Source: Ptiloglossa arizonensis (lineage: Eukaryota > Arthropoda > Insecta > Hymenoptera > Colletidae). From it: DNA of 64,000 nt. Shown one piece after another: positions 1 through 9,456 of the stretch. Location: the NCBI RefSeq assembly GCF_051014685.1, contig NW_027479281.1:62001-126000 (forward strand), written 5' to 3'. Each line of letters opens with the position of its first letter. Positions within the stretch are counted from its first letter, which is position 1. The position numbers and the translations under genes are program-made. The notes under the pieces were generated by a model that saw nothing but the letters and a program-made list of their open reading frames with translations, ran no database searches and was not told the DNA's origin.

Positions 1-26
1 ACCTACAAACTGCCATATCTCGCGAA

Positions 27-42
27 CGGATTGACCAATCCG
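27..42. other. Conserved 16-bp dyad CGGATTG-AC-CAATCCG, once per monomer (example in unit 1)
   Basis: Two 7-bp arms, CGGATTG and CAATCCG, are perfect reverse complements around a 2-base centre, and the motif recurs every 175 bp. The commonest variants, 'gactaatccg', 'gacaaatccg' and 'gaacaatccg', change only the centre and leave the outer CGGATT/AATCCG arms paired. A minority break an arm, for example 'caattcgc' in several Domain II units. The right half contains CCAAT. A symmetric site kept in hundreds of copies may be bound by a dimeric protein; that is inference, and no specific protein is recognised. Confidence 0.6.
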
Positions 43-153
43 CAAAATTTCTGTTGCATCTGAAAGTAGAAACTCGCCCGATTACAACGGTATGCGTACT
101 TTTCCCCTAGCCCGTTCTAGTTATTCGTTTCGAGCATCAGAACTGCGAAAATG

Positions 154-166
154 TTGAGTTTCTCAA
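154..166. other. Short inverted repeat TTGAG-TTT-CTCAA, once per monomer (example in unit 1)
   Basis: A 5-bp stem with a 3-base loop lies near the 3' end of the unit, directly after the A-rich stretch at 148-155 that reads AAAATTTT in most units. It is retained in most monomers. Variants that weaken it include 'tgtgtttctc', 'tcagtttctc', 'gagtttcac' and 'gagtttctgg'. Together with the dyad at 27-42 it gives each unit two small symmetric elements. No function can be assigned from sequence. Confidence 0.5.
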
Positions 167-2450
167 GCGTTTCTTACCTCCAAACTGCCATATCTCGCGA
201 ACGGATTGACCAATCCGCAAAATTTCTGTTGCATCTGAAAGTAGAAACTCGCCCGATTACAACGGTATGCGTACTTTTCCCCTAGACCGTTCTAGTTATG
301 CTTGTCGAGCATCAGAACTGCGAAAATTTTGAGTTTCTCAAGCGTTTCTTACCTACAAACTACCATATCTCGCGAACGGATTGACCAATCCGCAAAATTT
401 CTGTTGCATCTGAAAGTAGAAACTCGCCCGATTACAACGGTATGCGTTCTTTTCCCCTAGTCCGTTCTAGTTATTCGTTTCGAGCATCAGAACTGCGAAA
501 ATTTTGAGTTTCTCAAGCGTTTCTTACCTCCAAACTGCCATATCTCGCGAACGGATTGACCAATCCGCAAAGTTTCTATTGCATCTGAAAGTAGAAACTC
601 GCCCGATTACAACGGTATGCGTACTTTTCCCCTAGCCCGTTCTAGTTATTCGTTTCGAGCATCAGAACTGCGAAAATGTTGAGTTTCTCAAGCGTTTCTT
701 ACATACAAACTGCCATATCTCGCGAACGGATTGACCAATCCGCAAAATTTCTGTTGCATCTGAAAGTAGAAACTCGCCCGATTACAAAGGTATGCGTACT
801 TTTCCCCTGGTCCGTTCTAGTTATTCGTTTCGAGCATCAGAACTGCGAAAATTTTGAGTTTCTCAAGCGTTTCTTACCTCCAAACTGCCATATCTCGCGA
901 ACGGATTGACCAATCCGCAAAATTTCTGTTGCATCTGAAAGTAGAAACTCGCCCGATTACAACGGTATGCGTACTTTTCCCCTAGGCCGTTCTAGTTATT
1001 CGTTTCGAGCATCAGAACTGCGAAAATGTTGAGTTTCTCAAGCGTTTCTTACCTACAAACTGCCATATCTCGCCAACGGATTGACATATCCGCAAAATTT
1101 CTGTTGCATCTGAAAGTAGAAACTCGCCCGATTACAACGGTATGCGTACTTTTCCCCTAGCCCGTTCTAGTTATTCGTTTCGAGCATCAGAACTGCGAAA
1201 ATGTTGAGTTTCTCAAGCGTTTCTTACCTACAAACTGCCATATCTCGCGAACGGATTGACCAATCCGCAAAATTTCTGTTGCATCTGAAAGTAGAAACTC
1301 GCCCGATTACAACGGTATGCGTACTTTTCCCCTAGACCGTTCTAGTTATGCTTGTCGAGCATCAGAACTGCGAAAATTTTGTGTTTCTCAAGCGTTTCTT
1401 ACCTACAAACTGCCATATCTCGCGAACGGATTGACCAATCCGCAAAGTTTCTGTTGCATCTGAAAGTAGAAAATCGCCCGATTACAACGGTATGCGTACT
1501 TTTCCCCTAGCCCGTTCTAGTTATTCGTTTCGAGCATCAGAACTGCGAAAATGTTGAGTTTCTCAAGCGTTTCTTACCTACAAACTGCCATATCTCGCCA
1601 ACGGATTGACCAATCCGCAAAATTTCTGTTGCATCTGAAAGTAGAAACTCGCCCGATTACAACGGTATGCGTACTTTTCCCCTAGACCGTTCTAGTTATG
1701 CTTGTCGAGCATCAGAACTGCGAAAATTTTGAGTTTCTCAAGCGTTTCTTACCTACAAACTACCATATCTCGCGAACGGATTGACCAATCTGCAAAATTT
1801 CTGTTGCATCTGAAAGTAGAAACTCGCCCGATTACAACGGTATGCGTTCTTTTCCCCTAGTCCGTTCTAGTTATTCGTTTCGAGCATCAGAACTGCGAAA
1901 ATTTTGAGTTTCTCAAGCGTTTCTTACCTCCAAACTGCCATATCTCGCGAACGGATTGACCAATCCGCAAAGTTTCTGTTGCATCTGAAATTAGAAACTC
2001 GCCCGATTACAACGGTATGCGTACTTTTCCCCTAGCCCGTTCTAGTTATTCGTTTCGAGCATCAGAACTGCGAAAATGTTGAGTTTCTCAAGCGTTTCTT
2101 ACCTACAAACTGCCATATCTCGCGAACGGATTGACCAATCCGCAAAATTTCTGTTGCATCTGAAAGTAGAAACTCGCCCGATTACAAAGGTATGCGTACT
2201 TTTCCCCTGGTCCGTTCTAGTTATTCGTTTCGAGCATCAGAACAGCGAAAATTTTGAGTTTCTCAAGCGTTTCTTACATCCAAACTGCCATATCTCGCGA
2301 ACGGATTGACCAATCCGCAAAATTTCTGTTGCATCTGAAAGTAGAAACTCGCCCGATTACAACGGTATGCGTACTTTTCCCCTAGGCCGTTCTAGTTATT
2401 CGTTTCGAGCATCAGAACTGCGAAAATGTTGAGTTTCTCAAGCGTTTCTT

Positions 2451-4725
2451 ACCTACAAACTGCCATATCTCGCCAACGGATTGACAAATCCGCAAAATTT
2501 CTGTTGCATCTGAAAGTAGAAACTCGCCCGATTACAACGGTATGCGTACTTTTCCCCTAGACCGTTCTAGTTATGCTTGTCGAGCATCAGAACTGCGAAA
2601 ATTTTGAGTTTCTCAAGCGTTTCTTACCTACAAACTACCATATCTCGCGAACGGATTGACCAATCCGCAAAATTTCTGTTGCATCTGAAAGTAGAAACTG
2701 GCCCGATTACAACGGTATGCGTTCTTTTCCCCTAGTCCGTTCTAGTTATTCGTTTCGAGCATCAGAACTGCGAAAATTTTGAGTTTCTCAAGCGTTTCTT
2801 ACCTCCAAACTGCCATATCTCGCGAACGGATTGACCAATCCGCAATGTTTCTGTTGCATCTGAAAGTAGAAACTCGCCCGATTACAACGGTATGCGTACT
2901 TTTCCCCTAGCCCGTTCTAGTTATTCGTTTCGAGCATCGGAACTGCGAAAATGTTGAGTTTCTCAAGCGTTTCTTACCTACAAACTGCCATATCTCGCGA
3001 ACGGATTGACCAATCCGCAAAATTTCTGTTGCGTCTGAAAGTAGAAACTCGCCCGATTACAACGGTATGCGTACTTTTCCCCTAGACCGTTCTAGTTATG
3101 CTTGCCGAGCATCAGAACTGCGAAAATTTTGTGTTTCTCAAGCGTTTCTTACCTACAAACTGCCATATCTCGCGAACGGATTGACCAATCCGCAAAATTT
3201 CTGTTGCATCTGAAAGTAGAAACTCGCCCGATTACAACGGTATGCGTACTTTTCCCCTAGACCGTTCTAGTTATGCTTGTCGAGCATCAGAACTGCGAAA
3301 ATTTTGTGTTTCTCAAGCGTTTCTTACCTACAAACTGCCATATCTCGCGAACGGATTGAACAATCCGCAAAATTTCTGATGCATCTGAAAGTAGAAACTC
3401 GCCCGATTACAACGGTATGCGTACTTTTCCCCTAGGCCGCTCTATTTATTCGTTTCGAGCATCAGAACTGCGAAAATTCTGAGTTTCTCAAGCGTTTCTT
3501 ACCTCCAAACTGCCATATCTCGCGAACGGATTGACCAATCCGCAAAGTTTCTGTTGCATCTGAAAGTAGAAACTCGCCCGATTACAACGGTATGCGTACT
3601 TTTCCCCTAGCCCGTTCTAGTTATTCGTTTCGAGCATCAGAACTGCGAAAATGTTGAGTTTCTCAAGCGTTTCTTACCTACAAACTGCCATATCTCGCGA
3701 ACGGATTGACCAATCCGCAAAATTTCTGTTGCATCTGAAAGTAGAAACTCGCCCGATTACAACGGTATGCGTACTTTTCCCCCGGTCCGTTCTAGTTATT
3801 CGTTTCGAGCATCAGAACTGCGAAAATGTTGAGTTTCTCAAGCGTTTCTTACCTACAAACTGCCATATCTCGCCAACGGATTGACAAATCCGCAAAATTT
3901 CTGTTGCATCTGAAAGTAGAAACTCGCCCGATTACAACGGTATGCGTACTTTTCCCCTAGACCGTTCTAGTTATGCTTGTCGAGCATCAGAACTGCGAAA
4001 ATTTTGAGTTTCTCAAGCGTTTCTTACCTACAAACTACCATATCTCGCGAACGGATTGACCAATCCGCAAAATTTCTGTTGCATCTGAAAGTAGAACCTC
4101 GCCCGATTACAACGGTATGCGTACTTTTCCCCTAGACCGTTCTAGTTATGCTTGTCGAGCATCAGAACTGCGAAAATTTTGTGTTTCTCAAGCGTTTCTT
4201 ACCTACAAACTGCCATATCTCGCGAACGGATTGAACAATCCGCAAAATTTCTGTTGCATCTGAAAGTAGAAACTCGCCCGATTACAACGGTATGCGTACT
4301 TTTCCCCTAGACCGTTCTAGTTATGCTTGTCGAGCATCAGAACTGCGAAAATTTTGTGTTTCTCAAGCGTTTCTTACCTACAAACTGCCATATCTCGCGA
4401 ACGGATTGACCAATCCGCAAAATTTCTGTTGCATCTGAAAGTAGAAACTCGCCCGATTACAACGGTATGGGTACTTTTCCCCTAGACCGTCCTAGTTATG
4501 CTTGTCGAGCATCAGAACTGCGAAAATTTTGAGTTTCTCAAGCGTTTCTTGCATACAAACTGCCATATCTCGCGAACGGATTGACCAATCCGCAAAATTT
4601 CTGTTGCATCTGAAAGTAGAAACTCGCCCGATTACAACGGTATGCGTACTTTTCCCCTAGTCCGTTCTAGTTATTCGTTTCGAGCATCAGAACTGCGAAA
4701 ATTTTGAGCATCTCAAGCGTTTCTT
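2451..4725. repeat. Domain I monomers m15-m27, mixed order
   Basis: Thirteen units share signatures with both flanks but form no clean tandem copy. m15-m16 (cgccaacgg, then aactacc with aactggccc) resemble m53-m54. m20 carries ttgaacaatc, ctgatgc and 'ctctattta' like m35 and m67. m21-m23 resemble the cassette near m12-m15 and m30-m33 at about nine monomers' spacing. m26 has 'gtatgggtac', shared with m88 and m90. m27 ends in the rare 'gagcatctc', seen again only at m40 (6985-6995). No gene or unique sequence is present. Confidence 0.75.
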
Positions 4726-7700
4726 ACCTACAAACTGCCATATCTCGCGAACGGATTGACCAATCCGCAAAATTTCTATCGCATCTGAAAGTAGAAACTC
4801 GCCCGATTACAACGGTATGCATACTTTTCCCCTAGGCCGTTCTAGTTATTCGTTTCGAGCATCAGAACTGCGAAAATGTTGAGTTTCTCAAGCGTTTCTT
4901 ACCTACAAACTGCCATATCTCGCGAACGGATTGACCAATCCGCAAAATTTCTGTTGCATCTGAAAGTAGAAACTCGCCCGATTACAACGCTATGCGTACT
5001 TTTCCCCTAGACCGTCCTAGTTATGCTTGTCGAGCATCAGAACTGCGAAAATTTTGAGTTTCTCAAGCGTTTCTTACCTCCAAACTGCCATATCTCGCTA
5101 ACGGATTGACCAATCCGCAAAATTTCTGTTGCATCTGAAAGTAGAAACTCGCCCGATTACAACGGTATGCGTACTTTTCCCCTTGTCCGTTCTAGTTATT
5201 CGTTTCGAGCATCAGAACTGCGAAAATGTTGAGTTTCTCAAGCGTTTCTTACCTACAAACTGCCATATCTCGCGAACGGATTGACCAATCCGCAAAATTT
5301 CTGTTGCATCTGAAAGTAGAAACTCGCCCGATTACAAAGGTATGCGTACTTTTCCCCTGGTCCGTTCTAGTTATTCGTTTCGAGCATCAGAACTGCGAAA
5401 ATTTTGAGTTTCTCAAGCGTTTCTTACATCCAAACTGCCATATCTCGCGAACGGATTGACCAATCCGCAAAATTTCTGTTGCATCTGAAAGTAGAAACTC
5501 GCCCGATTACAACGGTATGCGTACTTTTCCCCTAGGCCGTTCTAGTTATTCGTTTCGAGCATCAGAACTGCGAAAATGTTGAGTTTCTCAAGCGTTTCTT
5601 ACCTACAAACTGCCATATCTCGCCAACGGATTGACAAATCCGCAAAATTTCTGTTGCATCTGAAAGTAGAAACTCGCCCGATTACAACGGTATGCGTACT
5701 TTTCCCCTAGACCGTTCTAGTTATGCTTGTCGAGCATCAGAACTGCGAAAATTTTGAGTTTCTCAAGCGTTTCTTACCTACAAACTACCATATCTCGCGA
5801 ACGGATTGACCAATCCGCAAAATTTCTGTTGCATCTGAAAGTAGAAACTCGCCCGATTACAACGGTATGCGTACTTTTCCCCTAGACCGTTCTAGTTATG
5901 CTTGTCGAGCATCAGAACTGCGAAAATTTTGTGTTTCTCAAGCGTTTCTTACTTACAAACTGCCATATCTCGCGAACGGATTGAACAATCCGCAAAATTT
6001 CTGATGCATCTGAAAGTAGAAACTCGCCCGATTACAACCGTATGCGTACTTTTCCCCTAGGCCGCTCTATTTATTCGTTTCGAGCATCAGAACTGCGAAA
6101 ATTTTTGAGTTTCTCAAGCGTTTCTTACCTACAAACTACCATATCTCGCGAACGGGATTGACCAATCTGCAAAATTTCTGTTGCATCTGAAAGTAGAAAC
6201 TCGCCCGATTACAACGGTATGCGTTCTTTTCCCCTAGTCCGTTCTAGTTATTCGTTTCGAACATCAGAACTTGCGAAAATTTTGAGTTTCTCAAGCGTTT
6301 CTTACCTCCAAACTGCCATATCTCGCGAACGGATTGACCAATCCGCAAAGTTTCTGTTGCATCTGATAGTAGAAACTCGCCCGATTACAACGGTATGCGT
6401 ACTTTTCCCCTAGCCCGTTCTAGTTATTCGTTTCGAGCATCAGAACTGCGAAAATGTTGAGTTTCTCAAGCGTTTCTTGCCTACAAACTGCCATATCTCG
6501 CGAACGGATTGACCAATCCGCAAAATTTCTGTTGCATCTGAAAGTAGAAACTCGCCCGATTACAAAGGTATGCGTACTTTTCCCCTGGTCCGTTCTAGTT
6601 ATTCGTTTCGAGCATCAGAACTTGCGAAAATTTTGAGTTTCTCAAGCGTTTCTTACATCCAAACTGCCATATCTCGCGAACGGATTGACCAATCCGCAAA
6701 ATTTCTGTTGCATCTGAAAGTAGAAACTCGCCCGATTACAACGGTATGCGTACTTTTTCCCCTAGACCGTTCTAGTTATGCTTGTCGAGCATCAGAACTG
6801 CGAAAATTTTGAGTTTCTCAAGCGTTTCTTACCCACAAACTACCATATCCTCGCGAACGGATTGACCAATCCCCAAAATTTCTGTTGCATCTGAAAGTAG
6901 AAACTGGCCCGATTACAACGGTATGCGTACTTTTCCCCTAGTCCGTTCTAGTTATTCGTTTCGAGCATCAGAACTGCGAAAATTTTGAGCATCTCAAGCG
7001 TTTCTTACCTACAAACTGCCATATCTCGCGAACGGATTGACCAATCCGCAAAATTTCTATCGCATCTGAAAGTAGAAACTCGCCCGATTACAACGGTATG
7101 CATACTTTTCCCCTAGGCCGTTCTAGTTATTCGTTTCGAGCATCAGAACTGCGAAAATGTTGAGTTTCTCAAGCGTTTCTTACCTACAAACTGCCATATC
7201 TCGCGAACGGATTGACCAATCCGCAAAATTTCTGTTGCATCTGAAAGTAGAAACTCGCCCGATTACAACGCTATGCGTACTTTTCCCCTAGACCGTCCTA
7301 GTTATGCTTGTCGAGCATCAGAACTGCGAAAATTTTGAGTTTCTCAAGCGTTTCTTACCTCCAAACTGCCATATCTCGCTAACGGATTGACCAATCCGCA
7401 AAATTTCTGTTGCATCTGAAAGTAGAAACTCGCCCGATTACAACGGTATGCGTACTTTTCCCCTTGTCCGTTCTAGTTATTCGTTTCGAGCATCAGAACT
7501 GCGAAAATGTTGAGTTTCTCAAGCGTTTCTTACCTACAAACTGCCATATCTCGCGAACGGATTGACCAATCCGCAAAATTTCTGTTGCATCTGAAAGTAG
7601 AAACTCGCCCGATTACAAAGGTATGCGTACTTTTCCCGGTCCGTTCCCTAGTTATTCGTTTCGAGCATCAGAACTGCGAAAATTTTGAGTTTCTCAAGCG

Positions 7701-9456
7701 TTTCTTACATCCAAACTGCCATATCTCGCGAACGGATTGACCAATCCGCAAAATTTCTGTTGCATCTGAAAGTAGAAACTCGCCCGATTACAACGGTATG
7801 CGTACTTTTCCCCTAGGCCGTTCTAGTTATTCGTTTCGAGCATCAGAACTGCGAAAATGTTGAGTTTCTCAAGCGTTTCTTACCTACAAACTGCCATATC
7901 TCGCCAACGGATTGACAAATCCGCAAAATTTCTGTTGCATCTGAAAGTAGAAACTCGCCCGATTACAACGGTATGCGTACTTTTCCCCTAGACCGTTCTA
8001 GTTATGCTTGTCGAGCATCAGAACTGCGAAAATTTTGAGTTTCTCAAGCGTTTCTTACCTACAAACTACCATATCTCGCGAACGGATTGACCAATCCGCA
8101 AAATTTCTGTTGCATCTGAAAGTAAAAACTCGCCCGATTACAACGGTATGCGTACTTTTCCCCTAGACCGTTCTAGTTATGCTTGTCGAGCATCAGAACT
8201 GCGAAAATTTTGTGTTTCTCAAGCGTTTCTTACTTACAAACTGCCATATCTCGCGAACGGATTGAACAATCCGCAAAATTTCTGATGCATCTGAAAGTAG
8301 AAACTCGCCCGATTACAACGGTATGCGTACTTTTCCCCTAGGCCGCTCTATTTATTCGTTTCGAGCATCAGAACTGCGAAAATTTTGAGTTTCTCAAGCG
8401 TTTCTTACCTACAAACTACCATATCTCGCGAACGGATTGACCAATCTGCAAAATTTCTGTTGCATCTGAAAGTAGAAACTCGCCCGATTACAACGGTATG
8501 CGTTCTTTTCCCCTAGTCCGTTCTAGTTATTCGTTTCGAACATCAGAACTGCGAAAATTTTGAGTTTCTCAAGCGTTTCTTACCTCCAAACTGCCATATC
8601 TCGCGAACGGATTGACCAATCCGCAAAGTTTCTGTTGCATCTGATAGTAGAAACTCGCCCGATTACAACGGTATGCGTACTTTTCCCCTAGCCCGTTCTA
8701 GTTATTCGTTTCGAGCATCAGAACTGCGAAAATGTTGAGTTTCTCAAGCGTTTCTTGCCTACAAACTGCCATATCTCGCGAACGGATTGACCAATCCGCA
8801 AAATTTCTGTTGCATCTGAAAGTAGAAACTCGCCCGATTACAAAGGTATGCGTACTTTTCCCCTGGTCCGTTCTAGTTATTCGTTTCGAGCATCAGAACA
8901 GCGAAAATTTTGAGTTTCTCAAGCGTTTCTTACATCCAAACTGCCATATCTCGCGAACGGATTGACCAATCCGCAAAATTTCTGTTGCATCTGAAAGTAG
9001 AAACTCGCCCGATTACAACGGTATGCGTACTTTTCCCCTAGGCCGTTCTAGTTATTCGTTTCGAGCATCAGAACTGCGAAAATGTTGAGTTTCTCAAGCG
9101 TTTCTTACCTACAAACTGCCATATCTCGCCAACGGATTGACAAATCCGCAAAATTTCTGTTGCATCTGAAAGTAGAAACTCGCCCGATTACAACGGTATG
9201 CGTACTTTTCCCCTAGACCGTTCTAGTTATGCTTGTCGAGCATCAGAACTGCGAAAATTTTGAGTTTCTCAAGCGTTTCTTACCCACAAACTACCATATC
9301 TCGCGAACGGATTGACCAATCCGCAAAATTTCTGTTGCATTTGAAAGTAGAAACTGGCCCGATTACAACGGTATGCGTTCTTTTCCCCTAGTCCGTTCTA
9401 GTTATTCGTTTCGAGCATCAGAACTGCGAAAATTTTGAGTTTCTCAAGCGTTTCTT
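4726..9456. repeat. 13-mer higher-order repeat, two tandem copies (4726-7006 and 7007-9456)
   Basis: m28-m38 match m41-m51 in order: tctatcgc/gcatac; aacgctatg/gtcctag; cgctaacgg/ccttgtccg; acaaagg/cctggtccg; acatcc/ctaggccg; cgccaacgg; aactacc/attttgtg; ttgaacaatc/ctgatgc/ctctattta; aatctgc/gcgttc/cgaacat; gatagtag/ctagcccg; gcctac/acaaagg. The offset is 2281 bp, that is 13 units plus the six inserted bases in copy one. Copy two has 14 units: its m52 and m53 correspond to a single hybrid unit, m39 (6655-6830), in copy one. m40 and m54 share acccac, aactacc and aactggccc. Confidence 0.9.
6102..6850. other. Cluster of six single-base insertions
   Basis: Relative to the matching units at 8232-9300, this stretch has six extra bases, each duplicating its neighbour: T at 6102-6106, G at 6154-6156, T at 6271-6272, T at 6622-6623, T at 6754-6758 and C at 6849-6850. 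Five consecutive units (m35, m36, m38, m39, m40) are therefore 176-177 bp. The rest of the window has just three net length changes, all deletions. The pattern looks like a local consensus error rather than biology, although true mutation cannot be excluded. Confidence 0.75.

Larger units (their letters stand above)
1..175. repeat. Reference monomer (unit 1)
   Basis: This unit is used here to define phase; coordinates below are positions in the unit. It has 45 C and 32 G (44% GC) and 13 CpG dinucleotides. Best-conserved stretches are about 6-18 (aaactgccatat), 56-69 (gcatctgaaagtaga) and 134-151 (gcatcagaactgcgaaaa). Variable sites concentrate at 3-5, 22-26, 36, 39-54, 73-97, 107-135, 150-156 and 165-175. 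Internal symmetry includes a palindromic TCGCGA at 20-25, a 7-bp inverted repeat at 27-42, and TTGAG-TTT-CTCAA at 154-166. Most other units also have AAAATTTT at 148-155, which this unit breaks by carrying 'aaaatgtt'. Since 175 is not a multiple of three, any reading frame shifts by one at each unit, which argues against a coding origin. Confidence 0.97.
1..2450. repeat. 8-mer higher-order repeat: 1-1050 duplicated at 1401-2450
   Basis: Units m1-m6 match m9-m14 one for one at a 1400-bp offset. Matching signatures in order are ctagcccg/atgttg, ctagaccg/atgcttg, aactacc with gcgttc, aaagttt with ctagcccg, acaaagg with cctggtccg, and ctaggccg/atgttg. The copies have diverged by a scatter of substitutions, for example cgcgaacgg/cgccaacgg in m2/m10 and gaactg/gaacag in m5/m13. 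The match weakens in m7/m15, where the 3' halves differ, so the duplication is older than the near-identical ones in Domain II. Confidence 0.85.

Noticed and set aside
120..140. RNA polymerase III B-box-like 'gtttcgagcat' followed by TTTT runs elsewhere in the unit
   Set aside because: Only about 8 of 11 B-box positions fit, no convincing A box lies upstream, and the T runs are part of A/T tracts. This is not enough to call a tRNA- or SINE-derived unit.
676..909. Recurrent 76-77-codon open frames beginning MLSFSS/MSFSS/MCFSS on the plus strand (also near 2076, 3651, 5226, 7507, 8732, 9957, 11882, 14331, 44257, 55107, 61232 and 61581)
   Set aside because: They are readings of the satellite itself. 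The 'aaaatgttg' variant supplies the ATG of most, and a TAG-to-TGG change in the next unit keeps the frame open. Because 175 is not a multiple of three the frame shifts every unit and stops soon after. There is no domain, no longer frame and no sign of constraint on codons.
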